Assembly (NCBI RefSeq): GCF_024267655.1
Contig: NZ_CP100595.1
Location: 1,736,001 to 1,800,000 of the forward strand
Source: Arcobacter roscoffensis
Lineage (GTDB): Bacteria > Campylobacterota > Campylobacteria > Campylobacterales > Arcobacteraceae
Length of the DNA stretch: 64,000 bases
Direction: 5' to 3'
Shown here piece after piece: positions 63,543 through 64,000 of the stretch; position 1 is the stretch's first letter, and each line of letters starts with the position of its first letter. A program made the position numbers and the translations under genes. Below the pieces are notes generated by a model, which searched no databases, had not been told where the DNA came from, and was given only the letters and a program-made list of their open reading frames with translations.

Positions 63543-64000
63543 ATGCTTGATCCATTGAAAACTTCAAGCTATGATTATAACTTACCAAATGAACTCATAG
63601 CAACAAAACCCGTAAGCCCAGCAGACTCTGCTAGGCTTTTAGTTTATGATAGAAAAACTGACACTATAACTCATACAACTTTTAAAAACCTAATGGACTT
63701 TTTACCTGATGATATTTCTGTATTTTTAAATGATACAAAAGTAATAAAAGCTAGAATCTATGGTAAAAAAGAATCAGGTGGTAAAGTTGAACTTCTATTA
63801 AATAAGCCTTTATTTATGGATAGATACCTAGTAATGACAAGAGGTAGAGTAAAAGTTGGAAGTGAAATCTTTTTTGATAAAGGTTTACAAGCCAATGTAC
63901 TTGAATTAAATGAAGATGGTAGTAGAGTAGTAAAATTTACTAAAAATGGTGAAAAAATAGACTTCTTAGAATTAGTAGAAATCTTAAACGATATAGGTCA
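63543..64000 (+). CDS. queA: tRNA preQ1 ribosyltransferase-isomerase QueA (partial)
   Basis: The first 152 residues of QueA, running off the right edge. SSYDYNLPNELIATKP, PADSARLLVYDR and FLNDTKVIKARI are diagnostic. QueA transfers ribose from S-adenosylmethionine to preQ1 in tRNA during queuosine synthesis. It starts five bases after tatC, an order also found in Campylobacter. Confidence 0.93.
   Translation, partial: MLDPLKTSSYDYNLPNELIATKPVSPADSARLLVYDRKTDTITHTTFKNLMDFLPDDISVFLNDTKVIKARIYGKKESGGKVELLLNKPLFMDRYLVMTRGRVKVGSEIFFDKGLQANVLELNEDGSRVVKFTKNGEKIDFLELVEILNDIG

Noticed and set aside
1..64000. tRNA, rRNA and CRISPR arrays
   Set aside because: Intergenic regions were read by eye; no GC-rich cloverleaf-like segment, rRNA core or regularly spaced repeat was seen. 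A tRNAscan or CRISPR search could still find something weak.
1..64000. Insertion sequences or integrases
   Set aside because: No transposase or integrase motif was seen, even in the accessory region at 8.8-12.9 kb or the islet at 47.7-48.9 kb.

Overview
The window is AT-rich chromosomal DNA from a member of the Campylobacterota, most likely an Arcobacter-type organism (Arcobacteraceae). I infer this from the base composition, the Campylobacter-like gene pairs (UPF0323 lipoprotein followed by a glutathionylspermidine-synthase-like gene; tatB-tatC-queA; lpxK near nadE), the many chemoreceptors and diguanylate cyclases, and the short, tightly packed genes. No rRNA, tRNA, CRISPR array, insertion sequence or replication origin could be recognised.

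Layout. 1-8.8 kb: a DUF523 fragment and a TtcA-like PP-loop enzyme; two small unknown genes, one with an apparent ATA start; moeA; a minus-strand run of a metal-efflux-type permease, rmuC and an M48 protease; then a GGDEF protein, a secreted phospholipase-D-type nuclease and a YbgC thioesterase. 8.8-12.9 kb: an accessory region with a decayed repressor-like gene, a coiled-coil membrane protein, a second membrane protein, a secreted DNA/RNA nuclease broken by two frameshifts, and a decayed minus-strand gene. 12.9-23 kb: SelO, a Cache/CZB chemoreceptor, a Cache-GGDEF protein, an aldo/keto reductase, a TehA-type transporter and a cobyrinate a,c-diamide synthase with no usual start codon. 23-30 kb: a metallophosphatase-like gene with acpH, then a complete vitamin-B12-type uptake operon (TonB receptor, binding protein, ATPase, permease) preceded by a small Cys-rich ORF. 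30-42 kb: HAD phosphatase, two HBM-type chemoreceptors, a TonB receptor with a membrane polyferredoxin, NfeD/SPFH proteins and a two-component system. 42-47.7 kb: housekeeping metabolism (trmL, purU, malic enzyme, pgeF, a methyltransferase, hemerythrin, aroE). 47.7-48.9 kb: an islet of a SieB-like exclusion protein and a CcdAB-like toxin-antitoxin pair. 49-64 kb: AEC transporter divergent from an AraC/GyrI regulator, small conserved unknowns, a metallo-hydrolase, lpxK, an aminotransferase, nadE, two BFD-type ferredoxins, a DnaJ-domain protein, tatBC and the start of queA.

The main functional themes are corrin and metal acquisition (B12 uptake plus corrin amidation, a second TonB receptor with a putative electron-transfer partner, a metal-efflux permease), sensory signalling (three chemoreceptors, two diguanylate cyclases, one two-component system) and envelope functions. 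The most noteworthy signals are the uncharacterised membrane/nuclease cluster near 9.5-12.4 kb, a hairpin covering the ribosome-binding site of the second TonB receptor, a stop codon that cuts a His-rich tail off the polyferredoxin, two genes whose start codon appears to be ATA or ATC, the Cys-rich leader ORF of the B12 operon, and a direct-repeat operator at an apparently leaderless araC-type gene. All product names come from reading motifs by eye; no searches were run.
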